The notes: a model not told the origin generated them from the sequence alone. DNA of 64,000 nt from Castanea sativa (GCF_040712315.1 NC_134021.1:33081501-33145500), one strand, 5' to 3'. Positions 1 through 11,640 are shown, counted from the first letter of the stretch. Numbers and translations: made by a program.

Positions 1-303
1 TTGTGGGAGTTATTCTTGAACCCTCGGACCTCCTCAAATCCAGGGGAGGTTGTAATCCCAATAACTGTTCCTAGGACACTATATAAACACCCATTCAGAC
101 CAAAAAAATGTACGTTTTTTACTTCTCCCAAAAAGTTGGAATTCCAAAAATATAGAGAGAAAACTAACTTTGCCATTAGAGGGTTCTTGGCCGGCGACCC
201 CGGTCACCTTTGATCACTTTTCTTTCTTTTTCAGGCCATCGAGACAGCAAATGGTCCTTTCAAGTCTGAAGCATCCAGCCTACTGATTTTCTTCGCATCA
301 TCA
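1..303 (+). repeat. 5' LTR of element 1 (3' half only)
   Basis: This matches 9498-9800 along its whole length. It carries a TATA-like box (TATATAAA, about 80-87), which fits an LTR promoter at the U3/R transition, and it ends in CATCATCA immediately before the primer-binding site. The missing left part should be about 292 bases, judged from the full 3' LTR (595 bp). Confidence 0.9.
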
Positions 304-304
304 G

Positions 305-324
305 TTGGCGCCGTCTATGGGGAA
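305..324 (+). promoter_or_regulatory. primer-binding site of element 1
   Basis: TTGGCGCCGTCTATGGGGAA directly follows the 5' LTR, where the tRNA primer for minus-strand synthesis anneals. This GGCGCC-containing form is common in Tat-type plant gypsy elements. I did not match it to a particular tRNA. Confidence 0.85.
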
Positions 325-398
325 TCTATTCACTGTTCTTTTCGTTTGACTATCTGTTTTTGTTGTCAACGATTAGCCTTTCCCAGAAAAAAGGGTGA

Positions 399-1990
399 AT
401 GGTTCGAACAAGATCAAGGGCTACCAACCCAGGCCACCAAGAGAGTAGGTATGCTTCTAGTAATCCTCTTCGCAATCACAGGTCAGCGCCTATCATGCAA
501 CTGCCTTCTGTTCAACATATACAATCCATGGCTGCCGCTATGGCAGAACTAACCCGTCAGAATCAGGAGTTGAATAGGGAGATTAACCTTAGGAGGCAGC
601 GCCAAGATGGGCACACGGAGGAACGAGCCCAGAGGCAGGAAGGTGGAGGAGAAAATGTTGAGTCCGAAAATCAAACAAGGGGTACCGCTTCAAAAAGAGT
701 GCCACACTTGGAAAGAGAGATGGACCAGATGAGAAAAGTCATGGATGAGATGAGAGAGAACATGAGGTGGGCAAACCCAGTGGATGATTCTGTTCACCGA
801 ACGGACTCCCCTTTCACAGCTTCCATCAACAGTCATCCCCTAACTCCGAAATTCAAAATGCCTTCCTTGGATTCGTATGATGGAAATCCTGACTCGTGTG
901 ATCACATTGCTATTTTCAAGACGACCATGCACCTTCAAGGGGTCCCGGATGAGATTATGTGCAGAGCTTTCCCTACCACACTTAAGGGACCAGCGCGGGT
1001 GCGGTTTAGTAAAATACCCCCAAACTTAGTGGGATCGTTTGAAGAGTTGAGTAAGTTGTTTGTCAATAATTTCATTGGAGGACAACGCCACAAGCGTTCC
1101 TTTTCTAGTTTGCTGACTATAGAGTAAGGGAAAAATGAGAGTTTGCAGTCCTTCATCACCCGGTTTAATAGGGAAGCCTTGGCGGTAGACGAAATAGATG
1201 ACAAGTTATTGTTGGCCGCCTTCCACAATGGGGTCAATTCTGACTTGTTCATCCATAAGCTCTACGAGCAGGAACCATAGACTATGGCCGAACTCGTCCA
1301 TTCGGCCCAGAATTTCATAAATGCTGAGGATGCTATCATAGCCAAGAAGAGAAAGAGAGCAGAGTGCTCGGAAGCAGGCCACCAGCGTTACTCAGATCAG
1401 GGACCTTGTCCAAAGAAAGCTCAGGTAGACGAGAGAAAAGACAAGGATGGTAAGAAAGCAAGTTCCTCAGCGAGGAATCAGCAATACACACCCCTGATTA
1501 TGCCACTAAAGCAGGTTCTTATGCAAATCAAGAATGATCCGTCCTTGAAGTGGCCGGATAAGATGAAAGGAGATCCTAACAAGCACAATAAGAGTAAATA
1601 CTGCCGTTTTCATAGAGACCACGGTCATGACACGGACTAGTGCTTTGATTTGAAGCAGCAGATAAAGAATCTCATTAGACAAGGAAAGCTAAGGAACTTC
1701 CTTGGACGAGACCAGAAAGATGAGAAACTGAAAGCTAAGGTGGAAGAGTCATCACGACCCCCACTAGGAGAGATAAGAGTAATTATAGGAGGAAACTTGA
1801 CAGCGCAGTCATCCAAGTCGAGGAAGACATACCTGAAGGTGGTGCAGAACATTCAGCTGTCTGGACGACCTCCTAAGACAAGGGAAGTAGACGAGCAGGC
1901 CGTTACATTCACGGACGAGGACATAGGATGACTTCACCACCCACACGATGACGCGATAGTCATCACCCTACTCATTGCTGACTACATAAC
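399..1990 (+). pseudogene. gag: gag of element 1, broken by in-frame stops
   Basis: The start ATG at 399 opens with MVRTRSRA, a usual N-terminus for this gag family. A coiled-coil stretch rich in Q, E and R (about residues 45-130) is followed by the retrotransposon gag domain, with HLQGVPDEIMCRAFPTTLKG near residues 178-197. The same frame then runs on through a basic linker to a C-x2-H-x-DHGHD zinc-knuckle-like motif around 1600-1640. In-frame stops occur at about 1125, 1278, 1638 and 1929, so no full Gag can be made. Most stops look like C-to-T or G-to-A changes when compared with element 2. The frame leads directly toward protease with no separate ORF. Confidence 0.9.
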
Positions 1991-4330
1991 CAGGAGGATG
2001 TTGATAGACAATGCAGTTCTGCGGACATTCTGTATTACCCCGCCTTCCAACAAATGAGGCTAGGACGAGATCAACTTCGACTAGTGAATTTGCCATTGGC
2101 AGGATTCGGAGGAATGAAGGTGCAACCAGTGGGCACCATCACATTACCAGTGGTCGTTGGAACATATCCACAGCAGATAACTAAGGAGGTAAATTTCTTT
2201 GTTGTTGATTGTGCATCGTCATATAATGCAATTATTAGAAGACCAACTCTAAATAGTTGGAAGGCGGTAACCTCTACCTACCACTTGTCCATCAAATTTT
2301 CGATCGAGCACGGAGTGGGCCAAGTACATGGAAATCAATTGGCCGCCAGAGAGTGCTACTTAGCCATGCTGGCGATGGACAAGCATATATAGGCAATGAG
2401 TATAGACGTGAGAAGGATCACAGCGGAACCCACTGAGGTGTTAGAGGACGTCTCTTTGGACGAGAACCAGCCTGAGAAGTTCACTTGAATTGGGGCGAGC
2501 ATAGAAGAAGAGGCAAAGCAAGCTTTGGTCCAGTTTTTGAAGAAAAGCCTCGATGTCTTTGCATGGAGTCATGAAGTCATGCTTGTCATTGATCCAAGTG
2601 TTATTATTCACAGCCTGAATGTGTGTCCTTATTCAAAACCAGTGCGTCAGAAGAAAATGGTTTTCGCTCCTGAGCGAGACAATGCCATCAAGGAAGAAGT
2701 CCAGAAGTTGGTTACCGCGAAGTTCATCCAAGAAGTTTATTATCCAGATTGGTTGGCGAATGTAATCATGGTGAAGAAAGCCAACAGTAAGTGGCGAATA
2801 TGCGTGGACTTTACTGACTTAAACAAAGCTTGCCCTAAAGATAGTTACCCATTGCCACGCATTGACCAGCTGGTGGACTCGACGGCAGGTCATAGGGTGC
2901 TGAGCTTCATGGACGCCTTCTCAGGCTATAACCAAATAAAGATGGATGAAGCGGATCAAGAGAAGACCTCATTCATTACAAGCCAAGGGTTGTATTGCTA
3001 CAAAGTGATGCCCTTTGGTTTGAAGAACGTAGGGGCAACCTACCAAAGACTGGTTAACCACATGTTCCATCCTCAAATCGGGCAAAATGTGAAGGTTTAT
3101 GTAGATGACATGCTGGTGAAAAGCCAGGACGAGGACAATCATCTGGACGACCTTCAAGAGACTTTTTATACACTATGACGGTACAACATGAAATTAAATC
3201 CAAGCAAGTGTGCTTTCGGAGTTTCGTCGGGAAAGTTTTTGGGGTTCATGGTTTCGTATAGAGGAATTGAAGCAAATCCAGACAAAATCCAGGCGATACT
3301 GAATATGGAACCACCGAAAAATATCAAGGAAGTCCAGTCTCTTATCGGACGAGTTGCCGCCCTTAACAAGTTTGTGTCGAAAGCTACTAACAAGTGTTTG
3401 TCATTCTTTAAAGTCCTTAGGAAGGCATTTGAGTGAATAGACGAGTGTCAAAAGTCCTTCCAAGACTTGAAGACATATCTCATGACAGCGCCATTGCTGA
3501 ATCCGTCTGTACCTGGAGAAGAGCTGTATTTGTACTTAGTGATGTCTCCACACATAGTAAACTCGGCATTGGTCAGAGAAGACGGGAGAATCCAGAAACT
3601 GGTTTATTACACAAGCCGTGCAATGAGAGGAGCAGAAGGACGATACCCAATGATGGAGAAGCTAGCCTTTGCCTTGATTACGACTTCCAAGAAGCTGAGG
3701 CATTATTTCCAAGCTTATATTATCAACGTCCTAACAGATCACCCCATAAAGAAGGCAATGAACAAGTTGGAAGCTACTGGATGATTAATACAGTAGGCTG
3801 TTGAACTTAGCGAGTTTGACATCAGATACCTTCCAAGGAGTGCAATAAAGGCGCAGGCATTAGCAGATTTCATCGCAAAGTTCACCCCTAGCTAGGATGA
3901 GCTGGACAAAGACGAAGGAGTTGAAAGGTGGGTCATTAATGCAGACGGATCGTCCACACTATATGCAAGAGGGATTGGAGTCATACTAAAGTCCCCAGAG
4001 GGTGACAAGCTGGAGTACGCGGCCCGTCTACAGTATCAAACCACCAACAACGAGACTGAGTACGAAGCTCTACTCAAAGGATTGGAATTGGCTAAGTTCT
4101 TAGGGGCGGAGTCGATAATAGTCAGAGGAGATTCTCAGCTAGTCATCAACCAAGTAAATGGAATGTGTGATACCAAGGAAAATCAGATGAAGAAATACCT
4201 CAGCAAAGTGAAACCACTCGCACGAAAGTTTTCAGCAGTAAGTTTTGTTCAACCCCCCAAATAGGAAAATATGGAAGCAGATGCCTTGGCAAAAGCAGCT
4301 TCAGCAGGAGGAGTTACGGACGAGGACGAC
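1990..4330 (+). pseudogene. pol: pol of element 1: protease, reverse transcriptase, RNase H (broken)
   Basis: The aspartic protease region starts near 1995. Its active-site motif (DNGSS in element 2) is disrupted by an apparent one-base deletion near 2013, after which reading continues in a new frame to the end of pol. RT is clear, with PDWLANVIMVKKANSKWRIC, SYPLPRID, MDAFSGYNQI and the catalytic YVDD at 3098-3109. RNase H follows with an NADGSS motif near 3945 and a DALAKAA end near 4280. In-frame stops lie at about 2390, 2486, 3176, 3434, 3782, 3891 and 4262. All are in one frame, so this was a single polyprotein. It would have acted in cytoplasmic virus-like particles. Confidence 0.92.
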
Positions 4331-5629
4331 AACATCCAATATATGCCAAGCATAGACTGTCCGGACATACAGCAGATAGGAGGGGGAGAAAATTGGATGA
4401 GTCCAATAGTAATTTATCTTAAAGATGGAAGGCTTCCAGAAGACAAAGACGAAGCGAGAAAGTTTAGGGTCAGGGTAGCCAAATACGTCCTCATAAGCGA
4501 AGTGCTGTACAAGCGAGGTTTTTCCCAACCTTACTTAAGGTGCTTGGCTCCTGACGAGTCAAACTATGTTTTGAGGGAAGTTCATGAAGGAGCATGTGAA
4601 AATCATTCAGGAGCGAGATCAATAGTCCATAAGGTCGTCCGTGCAGGCTACTATTAGCCTACAATGCAGGCAGATGCTAAGGCCTATGTCACGGTCTGTG
4701 ACCAGTATCTACGCTATAGCAATGTCCCTAGACAGCTATTAGAGTACCAGACCCCAATGATGGCCCCATGGCCCTTTGCACAGTGGGGACTGGATATCCT
4801 AGGTCCCTTCCCCATGGGAACCAGACAAATGAAGTTTTTGGTAGTAGGGATTGATTACTTTACCAAGTGGGTAGAGGCCGAACCTCTTGCAACAATCACT
4901 CAACAAAATGTTAAAAATTTTGTATGGAAGAATATTCTATGTAGGTTCGGAGTACCCAGGGTACTAGTATCGGATAACAGACGTCAGTTTGACAACGCAC
5001 CCTTCAGGGACTTTTGCAAACATTTTGGAATCAAGAATCACTATTCCTCACCCTCCCATCCACAAGCGAATGGACAAGCAAAAGTAGCAAACCGATCCCT
5101 GCTGAAAATCATTAAGACTCGGCTCGAGGGGGCAAAAGGGATATGGCCAGACGAGCTACCAGGTGTTCTTTGGGCCTACAGGACGACTATACGAACTCCG
5201 ATAGGAGAGACCCCCTTTAAGCCAGCATATGGAAGTGAAGTTGTCATACCAGCAGAAGTTCATATGGCTAATCATCAAGTGATGAAGTATTAGGAGAGAG
5301 AGAATGGGGAACAATTTCGTCTTGACCTCAATTTTATTGGCGAGGTAAGAATGGATGCGAAGCAAAGGAGAGCAAGATACAAGAATCTTATGGCTAGGCA
5401 GCATGATGCCATGGTGAAACCCAGACGATTCAGTGTTAGGGACCTTGCTCTCAAAAGAGTCTCCTTAGCAACTAGGAATCCAGCTCATGGAACATTGGGA
5501 CCCAATTCGGAAGGACCCTACAAGGTAATCAACTGCAAGAGGCAGGGGTCATACTACTTAGAGGCCCTAGACGGACGAAAGTTAGAGCACCTCTAGAACG
5601 TGGAACACCTGAAGAGGTACTATCAGTGA
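4331..5629 (+). pseudogene. integrase domain of element 1, broken and catalytically altered
   Basis: The N-terminal HHCC zinc finger is recognisable (VHEGACENHSGARSIVHKV), but its last part reads CDQY instead of C-x2-C, so a zinc ligand is lost. The rve catalytic core follows with WGLDILGPFP and a VSDN motif near 4970. The third catalytic residue, expected as Glu in NGQ-x-E, is Lys (codon at 5081-5083). The reading frame ends at a stop at 5627-5629 just after HLKRYYQ, the usual C-terminus of these integrases. In-frame stops lie near 4655, 5291 and 5594. Element 2 retains the Glu at the same place, so the change is specific to this copy. Confidence 0.9.
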
Positions 5630-6614
5630 TGAACTTGGACAAAATGATCCAGGGGCGAGGTTGATACTATGGGCAACTACAGCCACAATCTGTGTTTACT
5701 TATACATATTGTTGTGTTCTTATTACTACTATAGTGTGACTAAGAATAAAAAGTACACTAGTTCTTAAACTTTTGTACCGTCTACAAATCAGCTTGTGAA
5801 AGACAAGGTTATGTATTTTCTTAAGTGTTTTAATAAGGCACCAGCTTCTAAAACGTGCCATATTTGTGGACAATGTTCATGCAATAATATGGTTTGGATT
5901 TCTTATATACTTAATCTAGTTTCCATAATGATACCCACAAAGGGGGCAAAAGCCTAAAACGAATGAAAATCTCTGGACGTAGGGATGTATCATTCATAAG
6001 CTTTCCTTGAAATAAGGATAAAGTAAAAAGAAAAAGTTAAGGCATACTCGTCTAAGAAAGATAGGCAAGAAAAAGGCATACGTTAAGGCATAAAGTTCCA
6101 AAGACGAGTATCTAGCCAAGACACCTCAATGTCTTAGGACGAGTAAAACATTATAAGCCTCTTGCAAGAAGACGAGTGATAAATTGCCCAAAGGACGAGG
6201 TAAAATACTGCAAAGTCATCATTGTCGTCCTAAGACGAGTTACACTTGTAAAGATATGACTGGCTGATAAAGACACCCATGCCTAGGTGGGTCGTCCATA
6301 AGAAAATCACATGGACGATCATTCAACTCTTAGAACACTATTTAAAAGCCAATAACATAAATGGCGAAAATAATGGATAAACTCGTCCATACCATAAATA
6401 ACAGATAAAAGAAAAATATTCTTTAGTTTAAAAAGGGTAGACGACCACCGTCCAAAAACCCTTATAAAATAAGCCTTAAAAGATAATTATTAATAAACTC
6501 ATCCAGAACACTCTAGACGAGATAATTGTACTCAAATACATTTTAAAAAAGGGTCCAAAAACAACGAACCAAAAGAAAAGCAGAATAATAATAGCACTAA
6601 TTTAAAATTTGTCT
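5630..6614. other. non-coding spacer between integrase and the antisense gene of element 1
   Basis: No ORF is recognisable. The segment from about 5940 to 6560 is studded with short GACGAG/CTCGTC and GGACGA words, far denser than in neighbouring host DNA, and resembles a worn tandem array. The matching position in element 2 has a clearer ~50-bp tandem repeat. It probably holds the 3' ends of both the gag-pol and the antisense transcripts. Confidence 0.6.
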
Positions 6615-7697
6615 TCAAGAAGGGGGGGCATCAACGTTAAGGTCGTCCTGAGATGGCTTGGTGGTGGCATCGTCCTCAATGTTAACATCATCTAAGCCTA
6701 TTTGGAGTAGAGAACTTGTAGCAGCGCCAAGGTTGAGTTTAATAGTGCTAAAGTCAACTCCAGAAAAGTTGTCTATAGTATCCATTCTAAAATCTTCAAA
6801 CCCTGCTGCATAGTTCGTGTCCAGCAGGTTAGTAAACTCTTTGGACGCTTTGAACTCCTCCACTGCGTCGTCTTTAGCCTTCTTAAGGAGGAGACTTAGC
6901 TTGTCGTTCTTCTTTTGAATAAAGTCAAGACTGTCGTCTTTCTTAGCAGCGTCGGATTTCAGCTCCCCCACCAAAGCACTCAACCCCTTAACCTCGTCCT
7001 TGGCCTTATTCGCCACCTCAGCCCAAGTTCTGCAGTCATTTTTAATCTCTTATATGCTTTTCTCTAGAAGGATCCTTTCCTTGTCCATCTCTGTGGCCTG
7101 TCTGGAAGCGACTATGAACTTCGACATTGCCTACATAGAAGACAAGAAGGTTCAAGAGATAAAAATAACAATAGATAACATGGCTAAAGCAAGACGAGAC
7201 AAAGGTTCTCACCTTAAAAAGGTCGTGGACACCGGAATGCTCAAACTCCCTCAAAGACATATCGTAGCACGCAGCCACGTCCTCACCTGTTACAGCCTCT
7301 TGGAATCGTTCCCAAGCCAAATCCTCATTCTCCAATAAGTTTGTAGAAATCCTTTGAGAAGGCTGGGACGAAGCAGGAGCATGGGTCTTGGACGGAGTGA
7401 CGCCAACAGGCGTAGACGAGTCAACATCAACGACTATGATGGATGGCAAAGAGGAAAAAGGGTCAGACTTGACAGTTTCGGGCTTGGCCGACCCATGCTT
7501 GGTCTTCTTCCCCCGACGACTGGGCAAGCTTCCCAAGTCCAAATTTTTGGACAAGCTCTTCCTCTTGTCTCCAGCAACAGGATGAGGCTAGGGTTGAACT
7601 TCAGGTCTGGTCATCTCGTCAATCACTTCTTTCCCCTTATTTTCTTTCATGGTTGCCATTCCTAAAAAACACATGTACACACACACACACACATATA

Positions 7698-7750
<53 letters not shown>

Positions 7751-8864
7751 TCAAAATTTCAAGTAAGAAAGGCACTCACGTCTACGGACAATTTGCACGT
7801 GTGCAAGGGCTTCAGCAAATGGATCAGGGCCAAGTCCCCACCTATGCAAGCGTCGAAGAGTCACCAATGAGTGAAAATTCCTCTTGGGGTATAGACGAGC
7901 TCTATGGACGCGGTCACGATGAAACTTACTTAAAGAATGACGTCTAACAGCTAAAAAAAAAAAAGAGGAAAATTAAGGTTAAACAACTATATAAAGATAA
8001 CATATGCCAAAACAAATAAATAAAAAGAATGAAGGAAAAATATAACATACCTTCTTGACGAAGGTTCCCTAATTCTCCAGTATAAAGGGCAAATGCATCT
8101 CTACCAACCTCGATAGGATGCCCCGCCCAGAAACCAGAGACAAAGAAAAATTATGTCTTCCAGTTTCTATCAAACAAAGGCAAAGCCTTAATCAACCTAC
8201 AGTCATTGCCCCTAGCTGTGAACTGATAAAAGCCTAGAGATTGACTTATCTAGGAGGGTTTATAACAGTACAGAAACTCGTCCACGATGATAGGACGGTT
8301 CCCATCAAATACCTCCCTCCATAAGACTTGCATAGAGACAATAAGTCTCCACGTGTTGGGGTTAAATTGACAAACTCCCAAGCCCAGGCTAGTGAGTAAT
8401 TTTCTAGCGAAGGCATTCAAAGGAAATCTAAGCCCCCCTAGCAAATAAGCTTCATAAATACCTATCCCAAAATGGGGTTGGCAACACCATTCCCCTCAGA
8501 CGGCTAACCTAGGATTCCGATCGTCTGGGATTTGGAACCAACTCCTAAGAGCATCTAACCTCTTCTTGTCCGTCTTAGAAGGGATTTCTATAGCACAACT
8601 ATACACAGTTTCTTCTTCGTCCAAAAGGGAGGACGGCGGGACACTCGTCGAGGTATCAGCTCCAGAGGTTGCCTTCGTCCTAATATTTTCCTGTAAGGTT
8701 TCGACGGGAATTCCAGGAACACCAGAGGTATATTCCTCTGTTGTGTGGTCACTACTACTACTACTACTATCGTTATTGGAAGTGCTATAACTAGAAGAAT
8801 CATGGTACTCGTCTATGGCCTTGTCTACACTGTCGCTAGACGAACAAGTAGCCATTGCAGACAT
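6615..8864 (-). pseudogene. antisense gene of element 1 (Tat-lineage aORF, Transposase_28-like), four exons
   Basis: I model four exons on the - strand: 8864-8051, 7950-7780, 7661-7213 and 7130-6615. The introns are 8050-7951, 7779-7662 and 7212-7131, all with GT and AG ends. The exon total is 1950 nt, exactly 650 codons, and all joins keep frame. Five in-frame stops remain (for example after RLAV near 8495, and near 8250 and 7590), so it is a pseudogene. The N-terminus is Ser/Asp-rich. A middle block (GGLRFPLNAFARKLLTSLGL, then NPNTWR) resembles the plant 'putative gypsy type transposon' family, PF04195 from memory. The last exon is a charged coiled coil. The function in the family is unknown. 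Element 2 has a homologous copy. Confidence 0.78.
7662..7779 (-). other. intron of the element-1 antisense gene containing an (AT)n/(CA)n microsatellite
   Basis: The donor reads AC|GTGAGT and the acceptor TTTTTAG|GA on the - strand, and splicing joins the flanking exons in frame. The intron consists largely of (AT)n at about 7690-7747 next to a short (CA)n at 7679-7692. Confidence 0.7.
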
Positions 8865-8973
8865 CCTAGAAGAAAGATACTAAGGACGCTGAGAATACTT
8901 CTAGACGAGGCGACAGACGAGAATGTCAAAATAGAAAATCTGAAAAAGTGAGAGGGGCACGAGAGGGAAACCA

Positions 8974-8982
8974 CTATTTATA
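8974..8982 (-). promoter_or_regulatory. TATA-like box for the antisense gene of element 1
   Basis: TATAAATAG reads on the - strand, about 110 bases upstream of the ATG at 8864. Element 2 has a TATA-like run in the corresponding place. This supports a promoter separate from the LTR. Confidence 0.55.
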
Positions 8983-9191
8983 GGTAGAAAAGTCTTGGTA
9001 TTCACAACAACGAGACCAATGAGAAGGCGACATGTGGCATCTGCCTTGAAGGGGTAAGTCAACGTGACCAACCACCTATGAAAGCATGACATGTGGTACA
9101 CTGTCTGAGAAACAAATAAAATAAAAAATAACAATAATAAATGTTCTTGCAAACTCGTCCTGAAGTCTGGTGATATACTACATGACTCCTG

Positions 9192-9205
9192 GACGAAGGA
9201 GCAAC
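9192..9205 (+). promoter_or_regulatory. polypurine-tract-like site of element 1
   Basis: GACGAAGGAGCAAC lies directly before the TG start of the 3' LTR. Element 2 has the parallel sequence GTGAAGGGGCAAC before its 3' LTR, which is how I placed the boundary. Confidence 0.6.
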
Positions 9206-9800
9206 TGATGAGGAATGAAGAAAAATTTTCTCCAGACTGTCCATGATCATCCACACCAGTAGCCATCTAGAAGGAAGCACCAAGACGAGGCTAACGCCCA
9301 TGGTCGTCCATGGACAAAAACACACCCGCAGCACTCGTCCTAGGAAAGGGCCCATCCCCATCCTAAAGGGATTTGTCCACAAGAGGACCCCTGAACGAGA
9401 CTTTTACACTTAGGAATTACTAAGTACATTTCACCACTCTACAACATACGTATAACTTCTAGTGACCGTTGTATGAGAAAATATAACTCCTAAACGGTTG
9501 TGGTAGTTATCCTTGAACCCTCGCACCTCCTCAAATTCAGGGAAGGTTACAATCCCAATAACTGTTCCTAGGACACTATATAAACACCTATTAAGACTAG
9601 AAAAAGGTACGTTTTTTACTTCTCCCAAAAAGTTGGAACTCCAAAAATATAGAGAGAAAACTAACTTTGCCATCAGAGGGTTCTTGGCTGGCAACCCCAG
9701 TCAACTTTGATCGCTTTTCTTTCTTTTTTAGGCCATCGAGAGAGCAAGTGGTCCTTTCAAATCCGAAGCATCCAGCCTACCGATTTTCTTCGCATCATCA
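9206..9800 (+). repeat. 3' LTR of element 1
   Basis: The LTR runs from TGATGAGG after the polypurine tract to CGCATCATCA, about 595 bp. Bases 9498-9800 match the 5' LTR remnant at 1-303, including the TATA-like box near 9577-9584. Confidence 0.82.
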
Positions 9801-9837
9801 ATTATCAATTTAACTAATTAAATCTAACCCAAACCCA

Positions 9838-11640
9838 ACTAAACCAAATTATTATTGGTATCCCCCAACCAACCCATTACCCAATAATCAAAATTACCAA
9901 ATTGCCCTAAAACCTAAAATTACCAAAATACCCCCTAAACCTAAAAAATGACCAAAAGACGCGCCAAAACCTAAAAATGACCAAAATACCCCCAAAATCC
10001 TAAAATTACCAAAATATTCCTAAAACCTAAAAATGACCAAAATACTTCCAAAAACTAAAAATTACCAAAATGCCCCCTAAACCTAACAAAATAGCCGAAA
10101 TACTCCTAAAACCTAAAAAATGACCAAAGTACCCCCCCCCAAAACCTAAAAATTACCAAAATACCACCTAAACTTAAAAAACCAAAATACCACCAAAGCC
10201 TATAAAATAACCGAAATACCCCTAAAACCTAAAAATGACTAAAATACCCCCCCCCCAAAAAAAAACCTATAAAATGACAAAAATGCCCCTAAAACCTATA
10301 AGATAACTAAAATACACCCTAAACCTAAAAAATGACTAAAATAGCCTAGAACCCTAAAAAATGACCAAAAGTGCCCAAAACCTAAAAAAACGACCAAAAG
10401 ACCCTCAAAGCTTCAAAAACAACCGAAATACCCCCCAAACCTAAAAAAATTGACCAAAATATCCTGGAACCTAAAAATTACCAAAATACCCCTAAAACTT
10501 AAAAATGAAAAAAAAAATACCCCCTAACCTTAAAAAATGACCGAAACGCTCTTAAAATCTAAAAAATGACGAAAATAACCCCGAACCTAAAAAAAACTGA
10601 ATTTTCATCAAAACCTACAAAATGACTGAAATATACTTAGAACCTTAATTTTGACAAAAATACCCTCGAAACATCCAAAATACCTCAAACCTCTATTTTG
10701 GTAATTTAAGAGGTTTCAAGTGCATTTTGGTCACTTTAAGGGTTTCAAGGGTATTTTGGTCATTTTAGATGTTTTGAGGGGGCATTTTGGTCGTTTTACA
10801 GGTTTATGGCTATTTTGGTGTTTTATAGGTTTTAGGGTATTTTGGTAATTTTAGAGGTTTGGGGTTAGTTTTTGTCATTTTAAAGGTTTTTGGTGTATTT
10901 TGGTCATTTTCAATATTTACGGGGATTTTGGTCATGTATAAGTTTGAGGGTATTTTGGTTATTTTTTAGGTTTAAGGTGTATTTTTATCATCATATAGGT
11001 TTCAGGAGTATTTTGGTCATTTTATAGGTTTCGGGGGGTATTTTGGTCTTTTTTAAGTTTAGGGGTATTTTGGTAATTTTTTAGTTTTAGGGGTATTTCA
11101 GTCAATTTTTAGGTTTCGGGGGTATTTCGGTCATTTTTTAAGTTTAGGGGTATTTTGGTAATTTTGATGTTTTGAAGGTATTTCAGTCAAATTTTAGGTT
11201 TCAAAAGTATTCCAATTATTTTTTAAGTTCATGGGGATTTTGGTAATCTTAAAGTTTCGGAGGAATTTTTGGAAATTTTTTTAAGTTTTGTGGATAGTTT
11301 GGTCATTTTTTAGGTTTTGGAGGTATTTCCGTAGTTTTTAGGTTTAGGGGATATTTTGATCATTTTTACTGGTTTTTAGCATATTTAGTGATTTCGGAGG
11401 TCTATTGGTCATTTTAAAGGTTTCATGGGCATTTTCCTCATTTTATAGATTTTAGGATATTTTGGTCATTTTAGTGGTTTTTAGTATAGTTGGTGATTTT
11501 AGAGATATCAAGGGTATTTTGGTCATTTTAGAGGTTTCATGGGTATTTTGCTCTTTTCATTTTAGAGATTTTGAGGATATTTTGGTCATCTTAGTGGTTT
11601 TTGAGCATATTTGGTGATTTTATAGAAATCAGGTTTGGGT
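9838..11640. repeat. foldback-like inverted pair of degenerate minisatellite arrays
   Basis: From about 9838 to 10690 the + strand repeats a worn unit of about 27 bp built from ACCAAAATACCCC and TAAAACCTAAAAATG. From about 10695 to 11640 it repeats the reverse complement (GGGGTATTTTGGTCATTTT and TAGGTTT). The switch is at 10681-10720, where CAAACCTC and GAGGTTTCA face each other across a short spacer. The whole 1.8 kb is therefore one large imperfect palindrome. No ORF of note lies inside. It follows the 3' LTR of element 1 and precedes the orphan MATE exons. Confidence 0.85.

Larger units (their letters stand above)
1..9800 (+). mobile_element. Ty3/gypsy LTR retrotransposon 1, Tat/Retand type, decayed (5' end outside window)
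   Basis: The order of parts is partial 5' LTR, primer-binding site, gag, protease, RT, RNase H, integrase, a non-coding spacer, a long opposite-strand ORF, polypurine tract and 3' LTR. Base 1 of the window aligns with base 9498 of the 3' LTR, so about 292 bases of the 5' LTR lie upstream of the window. The opposite-strand ORF downstream of integrase is a known hallmark of the Tat lineage. All coding regions carry in-frame stops and one frameshift, so the copy is not autonomous. The two LTRs differ at very roughly 27 of 301 aligned bases by my eye, which indicates an old insertion. The target-site duplication cannot be tested because the left end is missing. Confidence 0.93.

Noticed and set aside
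3433..3804. Second + strand frame overlapping RT/RNase H of element 1
   Set aside because: It is the shadow of the true pol frame, which carries the conserved motifs.
7649..7870. + strand open frame with Ile-Tyr repeats
   Set aside because: It is a translated (AT)n tract inside an intron of the antisense gene.
9838..10700. Possible interstitial telomeric repeat (CCTAAA words)
   Set aside because: The unit is about 27 bp with ACCAAAATACCCC and not the 7-bp plant telomere repeat.
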